DNA from: Amycolatopsis sp. CA-128772
GTDB lineage: Bacteria > Actinomycetota > Actinomycetes > Mycobacteriales > Pseudonocardiaceae
Length of the DNA stretch: 64,000 bases
Direction of reading: 5' to 3'
Assembly: GCF_002904295.1 (NCBI RefSeq)
Contig: NZ_PPHG01000078.1
Span: 1-64,000 of the forward strand
The stretch's first letter is position 1. Every line of letters starts with the position of its first letter. Below the pieces are notes generated by a model. That model had not been told where the DNA came from. It worked only from the letters and a program-made list of their open reading frames with translations, and did no database searches. The position numbers and the translations under genes were made by a program. This document shows positions 16,874 to 24,108 of this stretch, one piece after another.

Positions 16874-18207
16874 AGCTCCAGCAGCCCTTCCCCGGCCAGG
16901 GCCGGTGACCGGGGCGCCGGCTCGGAAGCCGGCACGCCGATGGCGACCGAACCCAGCGGCTGCCAGCCCTCGTCGAGGCCCAGGACGTCCCGCACGACGT
17001 CGGCGGCGAAGATCGTCGACCCGATCCAGCACGAGCCGAGGCCCTCGGCCGCCAGCGCGACCAGCAGGCCCTGCACCGCGGCGCCGCCGGCCACGGTGAA
17101 CATCGTCTTCTCGCAGCCGTTGCGGCGGTCGTCGCGGTAGGTGTGCGCGCCGTCCGGGACCAGGAACGGGATGACGACCTCCGGCGCCCGGTACAGGATG
17201 TCGCCCCGGCTGAGCCGCTTCGCGATCTGCTCCGGGGTGAATTCGTCGGACTCGAGGTCGGCCTGCCACGACTCGCGCATCGCGTCCAGCAGCTTCTTCC
17301 GGACGCCGGGGTCGCGCAGCCAGACGAACCGCACCGGGTGCGTGTGGTGCGGGGCGGGGGCGGTCAGCGCGGACCCGACCGCCCGCCGGATCGAGGTGGG
17401 GGACACCGGCTCGTCCGCGAACTGCCGCACCGAACGCCGGACCGGGACGGCCTCGCGCCGGCCCTGCGCGATGGCCTCGTTGGTGCCGAGCCGGAAGAGG
17501 TCCTCCTCCAGCGGGCGGACGAGCGCACGCGCGGTCGAGCCGTCGTCCTCCAGGGTGAGCCCGCGCACGACCGCGACCGGCGTCCCGCCCAGCTTGCCCT
17601 TGACCAGGTCGGCGGCCGCGGCGAGCTCGTCGGCGACGGCCACCTCGGTGACGGCCAGCTCGTTGCCCTGCCCGTCGACTTCGCCGCGGTAGGCGTGCAG
17701 CACGCGCAGCCCGGACGAGCCGATCGCGGCGTCGGTCTGCCCGACCCGCCAGGCGCGGCCCATCGTGTCGGTGACGACGACGGCGACCTCGACGCCGAGC
17801 CGCTCCCGCAGCCCGTTGCGCAGCGCCAGCGCCGAAGCGTCCGGGTCGGCGGGCAGCAGCGCGACCTCGTCACCGGCCACGTTGGACGCGTCGATGCCGG
17901 ACGCGGCCTGCACGATCCCCAGGTGGTTCTGGGTGATCACGGTGCGCGCGATCCGCGCGACGATCCGCACGGCCTCCTGCTCGACGAGCTTCCGGCGTTC
18001 GGCGTCGCGGGCCTCCGGGTCCGACGGCACGCGCAGGAGCCTGCCCTCGGCCTTCGAGACGATCTTGCTGGTCACCACCAGGACGTCGCCGGAGCGCAGC
18101 CACGGCGCGGCGGCCACGATCGCGCCGGTCAGGTCGTCACCCGGGCGGAACTCCGGCAGCCCGGAGACGGGCAGGATCTCCAGCTTGGGGGAAGCGTGGT
18201 CATTCAA
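16870..18207 (-). CDS. fbiB: coenzyme F420:L-glutamate ligase / dehydro-F420-0 reductase
   Basis: Adds the gamma-linked glutamates to F420-0 and, through its C-terminal nitroreductase-like FMN domain, reduces dehydro-F420-0. 445 residues, close to the mycobacterial enzyme. The N-terminal ligase domain carries SGDVLVVTSKIVSKAEGR and VVTDTMGRAWRVGQTD. The C-terminal domain (from about 250) has RRSVRQFADEPV and GLGSCWIGS. The TTG start at 18207 is supported by GGAG 6 nt upstream and overlaps fbiA by 8 bp. The ATG overlapping it is in the wrong frame. Confidence 0.95.
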   Translation of the reverse strand: MNDHASPKLEILPVSGLPEFRPGDDLTGAIVAAAPWLRSGDVLVVTSKIVSKAEGRLLRVPSDPEARDAERRKLVEQEAVRIVARIARTVITQNHLGIVQAASGIDASNVAGDEVALLPADPDASALALRNGLRERLGVEVAVVVTDTMGRAWRVGQTDAAIGSSGLRVLHAYRGEVDGQGNELAVTEVAVADELAAAADLVKGKLGGTPVAVVRGLTLEDDGSTARALVRPLEEDLFRLGTNEAIAQGRREAVPVRRSVRQFADEPVSPTSIRRAVGSALTAPAPHHTHPVRFVWLRDPGVRKKLLDAMRESWQADLESDEFTPEQIAKRLSRGDILYRAPEVVIPFLVPDGAHTYRDDRRNGCEKTMFTVAGGAAVQGLLVALAAEGLGSCWIGSTIFAADVVRDVLGLDEGWQPLGSVAIGVPASEPAPRSPALAGEGLLEL

Positions 18208-19189
18208 CGGGGGCTCCAGCCAGTTCGAGGGCGGCGCGGGCCATCGCCGCGGTCGCGTCCACATCGGACATCAGCAGCGGGACGTCGCGGACAATCACGC
18301 CCGGCACGTCGGCGGTCTCGCCCTCGGCGACCAGCCAGCCGTCGAGCACGCCGCCGTCCTTGCGGGAGCCGTAGTGCCGGCCCACCGCCTCGGCCGAGGT
18401 CTCGACGCCGATCGCGGTCAGGCACGCGTCGGCCATCCCGCGCAGCGCCTTGCCGCCGATGATCGGGGACACCCCGACGACGCCCGCGGACGTCTTCCGC
18501 AGCGCGTCCCGCACCCCGGGCACGCCCAGGACCGTGCCCACCGAGACGACCGGGTTCGACGGCGCGAACAGCACGGCGTCCGCCCCCGAAACGGCCTCCA
18601 GCACGCCCGGCGCGGGCTTGGCCTCGTCGTTGCCGACCGCGACGATCGAGTGCGCCTTCGGCTCGGCGCGGTAGCGCACCCACCATTCCTGGAAGTGGAC
18701 GGCCTTCTGCTGCCCGTCCTGCTCCGGGTCGTCGATCACGACGTGCGTCTCGACGCGGTCGTCCGACATCGGCAGCAGCCGGACGCCGGGCTGCCAGCGG
18801 TCGCACAGGGCCTCGGTCACCGCCGAGAGCGGGTAGCCCGCGCGCAGCATCCGCGACCGGATGAGGTGGGTGGCGATGTCCTTGTCGCCGAGGCCGAACC
18901 AGGTCGGCTCGGCGCCGTAGGCGGCCAGCTCCTCCTTGACGACCCAGGTCTCGCCCGAGTGCCCCCAGCCGCGTTCGGAGTCGATCCCGCCGCCCAGGGT
19001 GTACATGCAGGTGTCCAGGTCGGGACAGATCCGGAGGCCGTGCATCCAGACGTCGTCGCCGGTGTTGACCAGCGCCGTCACCTCGTGCTCGCTCTCCGAG
19101 GCACCTTCCGGTGCCATGCCCAGCGCTGCCTTGACACCCAGCAGGAAGCGGGCCCCGCCCACTCCGCCGACCACTACCACGATCTTCAC
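18200..19189 (-). CDS. fbiA: phosphoenolpyruvate/2-phospholactate transferase for F420
   Basis: Joins the activated lactyl or enolpyruvyl group to the deazaflavin Fo, giving (dehydro-)F420-0. 329 residues, the family norm. Typical segments are VVVVGGVGGARFL at the N-terminus, NTGDDVWMHGLRICPDLDT, GWGHSGETW, LGDKDIATH and APSNPVVSVG. The GTG overlaps the stop of the upstream acetyltransferase by 4 bp and its end overlaps fbiB by 8 bp, so all are one coupled operon. F420 supports many actinobacterial reductases. Confidence 0.95.
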   Translation of the reverse strand: MKIVVVVGGVGGARFLLGVKAALGMAPEGASESEHEVTALVNTGDDVWMHGLRICPDLDTCMYTLGGGIDSERGWGHSGETWVVKEELAAYGAEPTWFGLGDKDIATHLIRSRMLRAGYPLSAVTEALCDRWQPGVRLLPMSDDRVETHVVIDDPEQDGQQKAVHFQEWWVRYRAEPKAHSIVAVGNDEAKPAPGVLEAVSGADAVLFAPSNPVVSVGTVLGVPGVRDALRKTSAGVVGVSPIIGGKALRGMADACLTAIGVETSAEAVGRHYGSRKDGGVLDGWLVAEGETADVPGVIVRDVPLLMSDVDATAAMARAALELAGAPVE

Positions 19190-19953
19190 GACGTCGAATC
19201 CTCGCACGAGCCGGGTGCGGGCACCCAGTACCGGTATCTGTGGTGCAGGGCGTAGCCGAGCCCCGCGTAGAGCGCGAGCGCGCCCGAGTTGCCCTCCGCC
19301 ACCTGCAACACCGCGTGGCCCGCGCCGTGTTCCGCGCCCCACGCCTGCACCGCGCCCATCAGGGCCGACGCCAGCCCGCGGCGGCGGAAGGCGGGGCCGA
19401 CTTCGAGCCGGCCGACGTGCAGCCAGTCGTCGACCAGCGCCCCGCGGACGACCGCCGTCGTGACGGCACCCTCGGCCGCGACCCCGTAGCCGACCTTCCC
19501 ACCGGCCAGTACCTGCCGCGCGGCCGCGGAGTCCTCCCCCGGCCGCAGCGCAAGCCCCCACCAACCCGGCGTCGGCTCATCCGGCACTTTCACGTGAAAA
19601 TGCCCACCTGGGGGCGGCACTTTCACGTGAAAGTGCCGCTTCGTGAGGACGGCGACCTCGTGGCCGGCGCCGTGGTGGGTGGCCGGCCGCCAGCCCGCGG
19701 CCGCGATCGCGCGCTCGTTCGGGCTGTCGCGGACCACCTGGACCATCGGGGTGATCCCCCTACCGTGGGCGAAGTCACACACCGCGGTCAGGGCGTCGCC
19801 GAGCGGGCGACCGGGGTCGCCGACGGCAAGTGCGCTGTTCGCGCGGCCGGTGAAGCCGTCCGCCCAGCGCAGGCACCACTCACCTAGGGGTTCCTCGACC
19901 AGTGGTGGCCATGCTCTGCTGCAGGTGGTTTCGAGCCTTTCGGGGGCGTTCAC
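19186..19953 (-). CDS. GNAT acetyltransferase carrying an in-frame palindromic repeat pair
   Basis: 255 residues. The acetyl-CoA fold is in the C-terminal half, with VGRLEVGPAFRRRGLASALM matching the R/Q-x-x-G-x-G/A motif, then NSGALALYAGLGY. Around residues 106-123 the protein reads HFHVKV-PPPGG-HFHVKV, the translation of two copies of a dispersed DNA palindrome (19583-19637) that has nothing to do with the GNAT fold. The GTG start lies 6 nt after CACAAT (19965-19960), so it is probably leaderless. It is first in the operon with fbiA, fbiB and the NUDIX gene. The substrate is unknown. A tandem-GNAT ancestry with a degenerate N-terminal half is possible. Confidence 0.85.
   Translation of the reverse strand: MNAPERLETTCSRAWPPLVEEPLGEWCLRWADGFTGRANSALAVGDPGRPLGDALTAVCDFAHGRGITPMVQVVRDSPNERAIAAAGWRPATHHGAGHEVAVLTKRHFHVKVPPPGGHFHVKVPDEPTPGWWGLALRPGEDSAAARQVLAGGKVGYGVAAEGAVTTAVVRGALVDDWLHVGRLEVGPAFRRRGLASALMGAVQAWGAEHGAGHAVLQVAEGNSGALALYAGLGYALHHRYRYWVPAPGSCEDSTS
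19583..19637. repeat. palindromic repeat pair (family A) inside the GNAT gene
   Basis: Two 22-bp palindromes with the core CACTTTCACGTGAAAGTG: 19583-19604 with one mismatch (AAAATG) and 19616-19637 perfect, 11 bp apart. Identical cores occur at 28858-28893 and 30541-30603. Here the pair is read in frame. Confidence 0.9.
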
Positions 19954-20012
19954 CGCTAGATTGTGACGGAGGCGGTGAACGTCGCGGGAACGGATTTCTT
20001 CTGGAGGTGGCG

Positions 20013-20186
20013 GTGGGCATCCAGCGCAAGGACGAGCGGCACAACGAGAAGCTCGTCGACGAGATCTCCGAGGGGTTCAACCGGGCCGTGGGGGAGAAGG
20101 AGACCGAGGACGAAGCCCCCAAGCCGCGCTTCGTCATCACCGGTGACGCCCGGGCGACCCCGCCTTCGCGCCGCCGGCCGAGGTGA
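20013..20186 (+). CDS. small hypothetical protein, charged
   Basis: 57 residues, VGIQRKDERHNEKLVDEIS at the start, highly charged with a basic Arg/Pro tail, soluble, no known domain. GGAGG precedes the GTG at 20013 closely. An upstream in-frame GTG at 20007 is possible. The region upstream has no other gene before the acetyltransferase (divergent), and the ferredoxin gene follows 124 bp later. Coding is supported by GC-rich third positions, but the short length keeps confidence moderate. Confidence 0.6.
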   Translation: MGIQRKDERHNEKLVDEISEGFNRAVGEKETEDEAPKPRFVITGDARATPPSRRRPR

Positions 20187-20269
20187 GCCCCATACCCGGG
20201 GTATGGCTAAGGCTTGCCTCACCGACCGAACGGGTGCCCGAACCGCGTAGTGTCGGCCCCGACTGGCTG

Positions 20270-20294
20270 TTTGCAGAGACTGTCTTTGCAGAGA
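20270..20294 (+). repeat. direct repeat in the ferredoxin leader
   Basis: TTTGCAGAGA occurs twice (20270-20279 and 20285-20294), 15 bp apart, in the presumed 5' leader of the ferredoxin gene. A TAGTGT hexamer at 20249-20254 is a candidate -10. A 17-bp near-palindrome with arms CCATACCC/GGGTATGG lies further upstream at about 20188-20205. Confidence 0.5.
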
Positions 20295-20310
20295 TATGCG
20301 GGAGTGCGCA

Positions 20311-20631
20311 GTGACCTACGTGATCGCCGAACCCTGCGTCGACGTGCTCGACAAGGCGTGTATCGACGAGTGCCCCGTGGACTGCATCTACGAGGGCGAG
20401 CGGATGCTGTACATCCACCCGGACGAGTGCGTCGACTGCGGCGCCTGCGAGCCGGTCTGCCCGGTCGAGGCGATCTACTACGAGGACGACGTCCCGGACA
20501 ACTGGTCGGACTACACCAAGGCCAACGTCGACTTCTTCGACGAGCTGGGCTCGCCCGGCGGCGCGTCCAAGGTGGGCAAGACCGCGCACGACCCGGCCTT
20601 CATCAAGGCGCTGCCCCCGCAGGGCGAATGA
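20311..20631 (+). CDS. fdxA: 7Fe ferredoxin ([3Fe-4S][4Fe-4S])
   Basis: 106-residue electron carrier of the actinobacterial/mycobacterial FdxA-FdxC type. It has YVIAEPCVDVLDKACIDECPVDCIYEGERMLYI-type spacing, with CxxxxxxC...CP for the 3Fe cluster and CVDCGACEPVCPVEAI for the 4Fe cluster. The acidic C-terminus matches the family. GTG 20311 has GGAG 6 nt upstream; an ATG at 20296 is in frame but lacks a ribosome site. The stop overlaps the dapC start (ATGA), the same fdxC-dapC pairing as Rv1177-Rv1178. Confidence 0.95.
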   Translation: MTYVIAEPCVDVLDKACIDECPVDCIYEGERMLYIHPDECVDCGACEPVCPVEAIYYEDDVPDNWSDYTKANVDFFDELGSPGGASKVGKTAHDPAFIKALPPQGE

Positions 20632-21719
20632 GCCCGGTCGCGCTGCCCGACTTCCCCTGGGATTCGCTCGCCGAGGTCAAGGCCACGGCGCAGGCGCATC
20701 CCGGCGGGGTCGTCGACCTCTCCATCGGCACGCCGGTCGACCCGGTGCCGGCCGGGATCCGCGAGGCCCTCGCGTCGGTCTCCGAGATCCCGGGCTACCC
20801 GACCACGCACGGCATCCCGGCCCTCCGGGAAGCCGCGCGCGGCGCCCTTTCGCGGCGTCACGGCGTCGACGGCATCGAGCCGGACGCCGTGCTGCCGACG
20901 ATCGGGTCCAAAGAGGCCGTGGCGTGGCTGCCGCGACTGCTCGGCTTCGGCCCCGGTGACGTCGTCGTCATCCCGGAGCTGGCCTACCCGACGTACGAGG
21001 TCGGCGTGCTGCTGGCGGGCGCGTCGATCCTGCGGACCGACGGCCTGACCGCGCTCGGCCCGCAGAAGCCGGCGATGATCTGGCTGAACTCGCCGTCCAA
21101 CCCGACCGGCCAGGTGCTGCCCGTCGAGCACCTGCGCAAGGTCGTCGAATGGGCGCGCGAGCGGGACGTCGTCGTGGTCTCCGACGAGTGCTACCTGGCC
21201 CTCGGCTGGGAGACCGACCCGCTGTCGGTGCTGCACCCGGACGTCTGCGACGGCCGGCCGGACGGCCTGATCGCGGTGCACTCGCTGTCGAAGTCGGCGA
21301 ACCTGGCCAGCTACCGCGCCGGGTTCCTGACCGGCGATCCGCGGCTGATCAAGCAGCTGCTCGACATCCGCAAGCACGCGGGCATGATCGTGCCGCGCCC
21401 GGTCCAGGAGGCGATGGTCGCCGCCCTGGGCGACGACGAGGCCCTGCACGTCCAGCGCGAGCGCTACGCTCGCCGCCGGCTCGTCCTGCGGAAGGCGCTG
21501 CAGGACAACGGCTTCCGCATCGACCACTCCGAAGCCGGGCTCTACCTCTGGGCCACCCGTGACGAGGACGCCGCGGCGACGGTCCGGTGGTTGGCCGACC
21601 GCGGGATCCTGGTCGCGCCCGGGACGTTCTACGGCCCGAAGGGCGGCAAGCACGTCCGCGTCGCGCTGACGGCGACGGACGAGCGCGTGGACGCGGCCGT
21701 GGAGCGGCTGGCTCAGTAG
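20628..21719 (+). CDS. dapC: N-succinyldiaminopimelate aminotransferase
   Basis: PLP enzyme forming succinyl-diaminopimelate in the lysine/DAP pathway. 363 residues, class I/II aminotransferase fold: GYPTTHGIPALREAA, WLNSPSNPTGQVLP, SDECYLALGWE, and the Schiff-base lysine in HSLSKSANLASYRAGF. The protein begins with the family pattern LPDFPWDSLAEVKA. The ATG overlaps the ferredoxin stop by 4 bp, so the two are coupled. It is convergent with tetR with a 7-bp overlap of the ends. dapD and dapE lie 3-5 kb downstream. Confidence 0.93.
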   Translation: MSPVALPDFPWDSLAEVKATAQAHPGGVVDLSIGTPVDPVPAGIREALASVSEIPGYPTTHGIPALREAARGALSRRHGVDGIEPDAVLPTIGSKEAVAWLPRLLGFGPGDVVVIPELAYPTYEVGVLLAGASILRTDGLTALGPQKPAMIWLNSPSNPTGQVLPVEHLRKVVEWARERDVVVVSDECYLALGWETDPLSVLHPDVCDGRPDGLIAVHSLSKSANLASYRAGFLTGDPRLIKQLLDIRKHAGMIVPRPVQEAMVAALGDDEALHVQRERYARRRLVLRKALQDNGFRIDHSEAGLYLWATRDEDAAATVRWLADRGILVAPGTFYGPKGGKHVRVALTATDERVDAAVERLAQ

Positions 21720-22330
21720 TCCTGGCCGGTGAGGCCGCGGTAGACGAACCGCGTCAGCAGCTCGACGGCTTCTTCGTCGGTCGGCGGGGTGCCGTCCGGG
21801 GCCGAGCCGTGCAGCCACGTCGCCGCGAACGAGTCGACGAGCTGGTAGATCAGCATGCCGCAGCGGTCGGGCCGGGCCGGCAGCCGCAGGCCGGCGCGGG
21901 TGATGTACGCCAGGTGGTCGTCGAGGTCGGCGGCCTGTGACGCGCCGAACTGCGCCACCGTCCGGGCGAACGGCTCGCTGACCATCGCCGCCTGGCGCAG
22001 GGCCAGCATGGTCGCGGCGTTGTCGCGGTAGAAGTCCCAGTACTGCTTGACGTGCCAGCGCACGGCCGCGGGGTTGCTGAAGTCGGCCAGGTGGTCTTCG
22101 CTGTCGGCGCTCTCGTCGCCGGACGCCGCGATGTCGGCCATGAGCGCCTCGAGGAGCTCTTCCTTGCCCGCGAAGTGGTTGTAGAACGACCCCGCGGCCC
22201 GGCCCGCCTCGGCGGTGATGTCGGTGATCTTCGTGTTCAGGTAGCCCTTCCGGGCGAACACGCGCTTGGCCGCGGCTTTGAGCGCGGCCTCGGTCTCCGC
22301 GGCCTTTTCCTTGCGGCTCGTCGCCGTCAT
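21713..22330 (-). CDS. TetR-family regulator
   Basis: 205 residues. The N-terminal helix-turn-helix is ALKAAAKRVFARKGYLNTKI...ITAEAGRAAGSFYNHF (about residues 15-55), followed by an all-helical ligand domain. GGGAGG precedes the ATG at 22330; an upstream start at 22348 lacks one. It is divergent from a flavin monooxygenase with an 81-bp gap carrying two tandem operators, so it is very likely the repressor of that gene and of itself. The ligand is probably an aromatic compound or a drug, which is inference. Confidence 0.92.
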   Translation of the reverse strand: MTATSRKEKAAETEAALKAAAKRVFARKGYLNTKITDITAEAGRAAGSFYNHFAGKEELLEALMADIAASGDESADSEDHLADFSNPAAVRWHVKQYWDFYRDNAATMLALRQAAMVSEPFARTVAQFGASQAADLDDHLAYITRAGLRLPARPDRCGMLIYQLVDSFAATWLHGSAPDGTPPTDEEAVELLTRFVYRGLTGQDY

Positions 22331-22369
22331 CGCCACCTCCCTTGACACGGGACGCTATCAGCGCCATCC

Positions 22370-22398
22370 TGAATTTAGATTCACTGAACTTTAATTCA
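22370..22398. promoter_or_regulatory. tandem TetR operators
   Basis: TGAATTTAGATTCA (22370-22383) and TGAACTTTAATTCA (22385-22398) are two 14-bp inverted repeats, 15 bp centre to centre, between tetR and the monooxygenase. The second ends 3 bp before the ribosome site GGGAGG. Confidence 0.75.
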
Positions 22399-22411
22399 CT
22401 GGGAGGGTGAC

Positions 22412-23824
22412 ATGGACGCTCGGGTGCTGATCGCGGGAGCGGGACCGACCGGGCTGACGCTGGCCATCGAGCTGGCGCGGCGGGACGTCCCGGTGCGGAT
22501 CATCGACAAGGCGCCGGAATACTTCGTCGGCTCGCGCGGCGACGGGATGCAGCCGCGCACGCTGGAGGTGTTCGAGGACCTGGGCGTGCTCGACGCGGTG
22601 CTGGCCGCGGGCATGGCCCCGGTCCCGATCCGGATCCACCTCGGCGGCGAGGTGGTCGGCGAGCGGATGATGTTCGACCTGGTCGACCCGACGCCGGCGA
22701 AGCCGTACCCGACCGGCTGGTTCCTGGGGCAGTCGCAGACCGAGGGCATCCTGCGCGACCGGCTGGCCGAGTTCGGCGTGCGCGTCGAGCTCGCGACCGC
22801 GCTGACCGGCTTCGACCAGGACGCCGACGGCGTCACGGCGACGCTGAGCACGGGCGAAACCGTCCGCGCGGCCTACCTGGTCGGCGCGGACGGCGGCAAG
22901 AGCTTCGTGCGCAAGGCACTGGGCATCCCGTTCGAGGGCACGACCGACGAGTCGATCCGGATGCTGCTCGGCGACGTCGTGGCCGAGGGCCTCGACCGGA
23001 ACTTCGGGCACTGGTTCGCGACGCCGGACGAGCCGATGAGCGGCATGATGTTCAGCCCGCTGCCGGGCACCCCGCACTTCCAGTTCGGCGCCTCGCTCGG
23101 CGAGGGCGAGACCGACGTCGAGACGGCGCTGCCCGCGGTCCAGGCCCGGCTGGACGTGCTGAGCGGAGGCACGGTAAAGCTGTCCGGCCTGGCGTGGTCG
23201 ACGGTGTGGCGGCCGAATGTCCGCCTGGCGGCCCGCTTCCGCGAGGGCCGGGTGTTCCTGGCCGGCGACGCGGCCCACGTCCACCCGCCGACGGGTGGGC
23301 AGGGCCTGAACACGGGCATCCAGGACGGCTACAACCTGGGCTGGAAGCTCGCGGACGAGTCACCGGAGCTGCTGGACAGCTACGAGACCGAGCGCCGGAC
23401 GGTCGCGGCCCGGGTCCTCGGGGTCACGGCGGGCATCCTGCAGAAGTACGTGGACGGCGACGAGGACGCCCATCGCCGCGGGGAGGACACGCAGCAGCTG
23501 GACATCACGTACCGCGGGGGCCCGCTGTCCCCGGAGGGCACGGGGGAGCTGCGGCCGGGCGACCGGGCGCCGGACGCGCCCCTGGTGGACGCGAACGGGA
23601 AGCGGGTGCGGCTGTTCGAGCTGTTCCGCGGCCCGCACGCGACGGAGCTGGTCTTCGGGGAGGGCGCGCTCGGCGAGCACGGCCACCGGATCCGGCCGGC
23701 GGGCAGCGCGGCAGCCGGGGCGGAGCTGGTGGACGAGGGCGGCCACGCGTACGCGGCCTACGAAGCCGAGGATGGACGCCGGGTGGTGATCCGGCCGGAC
23801 GGGTACGTCTGGTCGATGTCCTGA
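22412..23824 (+). CDS. FAD-dependent aromatic monooxygenase
   Basis: 470-residue class A flavin hydroxylase of the PHBH/MhpA/RdmE type. It uses NADPH and O2 to hydroxylate an aromatic substrate. GAGPTGLTLAIELARRD binds the FAD dinucleotide (residues 9-25). VGADGGKSFVRK is the D-G motif. GDAAHVHPPTGGQGLNTG is the G-D flavin motif (about 288-305). A shortened thioredoxin-like C-terminal domain begins near ELRPGDRAPDAPL. The ATG follows GGGAGG. It is controlled by the divergent TetR gene. Roles in drug inactivation (rifampicin monooxygenase-like) or aromatic catabolism are both possible; the sequence alone does not decide. Confidence 0.9.
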   Translation: MDARVLIAGAGPTGLTLAIELARRDVPVRIIDKAPEYFVGSRGDGMQPRTLEVFEDLGVLDAVLAAGMAPVPIRIHLGGEVVGERMMFDLVDPTPAKPYPTGWFLGQSQTEGILRDRLAEFGVRVELATALTGFDQDADGVTATLSTGETVRAAYLVGADGGKSFVRKALGIPFEGTTDESIRMLLGDVVAEGLDRNFGHWFATPDEPMSGMMFSPLPGTPHFQFGASLGEGETDVETALPAVQARLDVLSGGTVKLSGLAWSTVWRPNVRLAARFREGRVFLAGDAAHVHPPTGGQGLNTGIQDGYNLGWKLADESPELLDSYETERRTVAARVLGVTAGILQKYVDGDEDAHRRGEDTQQLDITYRGGPLSPEGTGELRPGDRAPDAPLVDANGKRVRLFELFRGPHATELVFGEGALGEHGHRIRPAGSAAAGAELVDEGGHAYAAYEAEDGRRVVIRPDGYVWSMS

Positions 23825-23840
23825 GGCGGTTCAGGACATC
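23815..23840. terminator. convergent stop-codon hairpin
   Basis: A 10-bp perfect stem GATGTCCTGA / TCAGGACATC with a 6-nt loop contains the stop codons of both convergent genes. Each arm reads ...ATGTCCTGA (Met-Ser-stop) on its own strand. There is no T-run. It probably ends or separates the two transcripts. Confidence 0.55.
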
Positions 23841-24007
23841 CCGGAGTGCGTGGAGTTGTCGTAGGTCCCGTTCGGCTTGGCGCGGTACGGGTAGCGCCCG
23901 AGCTTCCGCCCGCGCCGCGCCCGGCGGCCCAGCAGGACGAGGGTGGTGACGATGGCCAGGAAGAGCAGGGCCACGCCGCCGATGGCCAGGGCCAGTGCCG
24001 TCTCCAT
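23831..24007 (-). CDS. small single-pass membrane protein
   Basis: 58 residues. One membrane helix spans about residues 3-27 (rich in Leu, Ala, Val), followed by a strongly basic anchor (RRARRGRK) and a Tyr/Pro/Asn tail ending THSGMS. The ATG at 24007 lies 6 nt after TAGACT (24019-24014), suggesting a leaderless message. It is convergent with the monooxygenase, sharing the hairpin, and lies between it and dapD. No known family. GC-rich third positions and the clean membrane topology support a real gene. Confidence 0.7.
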   Translation of the reverse strand: METALALAIGGVALLFLAIVTTLVLLGRRARRGRKLGRYPYRAKPNGTYDNSTHSGMS

Positions 24008-24108
24008 CGGCCGAGTCTAGGGGCGCCGGCGTTGCCCGGGCAGGCGAACCTCGAGACCAGGCGGCGGCCCGCCGCCTGGTCCCTCGCCGACCGACTGGCC
24101 GAACCGGC

